A stretch of 23,824 nt of DNA from Bacteroidia bacterium. GTDB lineage: Bacteria; Bacteroidota; Bacteroidia; Bacteroidales; VadinHA17. The stretch lies in the NCBI GenBank assembly GCA_026391515.1, contig JAPLEC010000137.1, positions 1-23,824 of the forward strand, given 5' to 3'. Positions within the stretch are counted from its first letter, which is position 1; each line of letters opens with the position of its first letter. Below are positions 22,366 through 23,824 of the stretch, piece by piece. The notes under the pieces were generated by a model. That model worked only from the letters and a program-made list of their open reading frames with translations, ran no database searches and was not told the DNA's origin. Both the position numbers and the translations under genes were made by a program.

Positions 22366-23824
22366 CTAAATTCGCTCAATTCTCTTTTTTACAGGCTGGC
22401 CGATTATAATCGGTACCTTTTCAACAACAGTTCTTGTCGGATCAAGCTGGAGGGCTCTCTCTTCAGGTATGCTTAGGTGTCTTGCAATATTTCGGATTGC
22501 CAGAATTAGGTTTTCTCTGTTTGTTAGTTTAAAATCACGAATCATAATTCTGTCGAGAAGCACAAACCTGAAATCAGCCGGGAAACCATATTTTCTAAGA
22601 GTATCAAAGCTGCTTTCAAGCTTAATCTCACCTGAATTCACCAGGTCTTCAATGACCTCTTTGAAGTAAAGATTTATTTTGGGATCAACTTTAAAGCCTA
22701 TATGAAAATCAATCCTGATAAGAGTCCCCGGTAGGATTTGATTGACTTTATATTCAAAACGATTCGGATCATCAACCTTATCAACGTGGAGAAGCCAGTA
22801 AGTATCAGCTCTTTTGGGTTGTTTCTTGAATATAGAATAGATTACTTTCGATTCAACCTGATCCTGCCGGTTTGCTTTGATAATATAAACAAGATTAGTG
22901 GCAAATTTGGGTACGCTTTTATCCCGTTTCAGGTCCTTGAATAATTCAATATAATCCCCAAGGTTGATAAATGTGATATGCCGGTTTTTAATTTTTCTTC
23001 CAAAATACCAGCCATACATAATCAAAGAATATATTGCCCCCAGCAGAAGCGTGAACCATCCTCCATGCTTGAATTTATGCAGGTTCGCTATCAGGAAACT
23101 GCCTTCAATAGTAAGGAAGATCATCATAATTAATATGGCAAGCCTGCGATCAGTTCCTCGCTGATACAGATAATATGATAAAAGTAAAGTGGTCATTATC
23201 ATAGTTATAGTAATCGCAAGACCGTAAGCAGCTTCCATATTGGATGATTCTTTAAAGAAGATTACTGCAAGGCTGCACATTATCCAGAGTGACCAGTTTA
23301 CAAATGGAAGGTAAACCTGGCCTCTGATATAGGTAGGATTGATTATCTTAATCTGAGGCCAGAAATTAAGTGAGACAGCTTCACTTATTAGTGTAAATGA
23401 TCCGCTGATAAGAGCCTGGCTGGCAATAATTGCAGCAGCAGTTGAAATGAGGATCCCCGGGAAAAGAAACCATTTTGGCATTAATGAGAAAAAAGGTAAT
23501 GCTTCTGAACCCTGAGTGTAATTCATCATCAACCATGCGCCCTGGCCAAAATAGTTAAGCACCAGCATAGTTTTTACAAATATCCATGATATCCGGATAT
23601 TGGATCGTCCGCAATGGCCAAGGTCAGAATAAAGAGCTTCAGCACCGGTGGTACAAAGGAAAACAGCACCTAAAAGGATGAAGCCTCCCGGGTAATTAAC
23701 AAGAAAACGAATAGCATATAAAGGATTAAGAGCCAGGAGGATATGGGGGTAATGAATCAGTTGTAAAAAGCCCAGTGCACCAATCATTAGAAACCACACA
23801 ACCATTATCGGACCAAATGAGATC
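22366..23824 (-). CDS. kup: KUP-family potassium uptake transporter, N-terminus cut by window end
   Basis: The frame is open to the window edge (it continues before the internal Met at 23805 as ISFGPIMVVW), so 485 residues of an expected 620-660 are visible. KUP signatures: GPIMVVWFLMIGALG, LNPLYAIRFL, GAVFLCTTGAEALYSDLGHC, VLNYFGQGAWLM, ALISGSFTLISEAVSLNFWP, and IRGQVYLPFVNW. The hydrophobic part ends at about visible residue 275, followed by the family's cytoplasmic beta-rich C-terminal domain. KUP proteins import K+ with protons across the inner membrane. The gene is convergent with the FAD oxidoreductase, 49 bases between stops, with no strong terminator hairpin visible. Confidence 0.95.
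   Translation of the reverse strand, partial: ISFGPIMVVWFLMIGALGFLQLIHYPHILLALNPLYAIRFLVNYPGGFILLGAVFLCTTGAEALYSDLGHCGRSNIRISWIFVKTMLVLNYFGQGAWLMMNYTQGSEALPFFSLMPKWFLFPGILISTAAAIIASQALISGSFTLISEAVSLNFWPQIKIINPTYIRGQVYLPFVNWSLWIMCSLAVIFFKESSNMEAAYGLAITITMIMTTLLLSYYLYQRGTDRRLAILIMMIFLTIEGSFLIANLHKFKHGGWFTLLLGAIYSLIMYGWYFGRKIKNRHITFINLGDYIELFKDLKRDKSVPKFATNLVYIIKANRQDQVESKVIYSIFKKQPKRADTYWLLHVDKVDDPNRFEYKVNQILPGTLIRIDFHIGFKVDPKINLYFKEVIEDLVNSGEIKLESSFDTLRKYGFPADFRFVLLDRIMIRDFKLTNRENLILAIRNIARHLSIPEERALQLDPTRTVVEKVPIIIGQPVKKRIERI

Overview
The window looks like a chromosomal segment of a Bacteroidetes (Bacteroidota) species, probably a polysaccharide-degrading member of the Bacteroidales or a related order. 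The signs are moderate-to-low GC, a TonB-dependent receptor with an N-terminal carboxypeptidase-regulatory-like domain, secreted glycoside hydrolases of families GH106, GH51 and GH2, signal peptides ending in SQ or AQ, and several promoter boxes matching the Bacteroidetes -7 consensus TAnnTTTG. Genus cannot be told from the sequence. Both ends cut genes: the TonB receptor at the left and a KUP potassium transporter at the right. No rRNA, tRNA, CRISPR array or transposase gene was recognised.

Left part (1-2300): a TPP riboswitch on the minus strand controls the truncated TonB-dependent receptor, which points to uptake of thiamin or a thiamin precursor. Divergently follow a DUF3052-like protein, an O6-alkylguanine-DNA alkyltransferase with an unusually strong duplicated Shine-Dalgarno sequence, and a small glycine-rich lipoprotein of unknown role.

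2294-2836: a DUF559 (Vsr-like endonuclease fold) gene sits between two inverted hairpin repeats, one of which encodes the protein's C-terminal tail. A gene-less pair with the same architecture lies at 17646-17748. Together they look like a small mobile or repeat-derived element and are the most unusual feature of the window.

2860-8422: a secreted alpha/beta esterase and a GH106 alpha-L-rhamnosidase-like lipoprotein form a likely operon. They are followed by the decayed remains of a cupin gene and a phosphate-selective-porin-type outer membrane protein with its own promoter. 8428-10241: a DedA membrane protein and, divergently, a dihydroorotate-dehydrogenase-like FMN protein lacking the usual catalytic motif.

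10342-17473 (all minus strand): CstA-family transporter, type II NADH dehydrogenase, then a GH2 plus GH51 pair. GH106, GH51, GH2 and the esterase fit breakdown of rhamnose- and arabinose-containing plant polysaccharides such as pectin side chains, although no SusC/SusD pair or regulator is visible here.

17812-22316 (plus strand): an acyl-CoA synthetase, a large GNAT-fold protein and a CrtI/RetSat-like FAD oxidoreductase lie in a row and may act together in lipid or isoprenoid metabolism. A 9-bp tandem repeat separates the last two. The window closes with the convergent KUP transporter.
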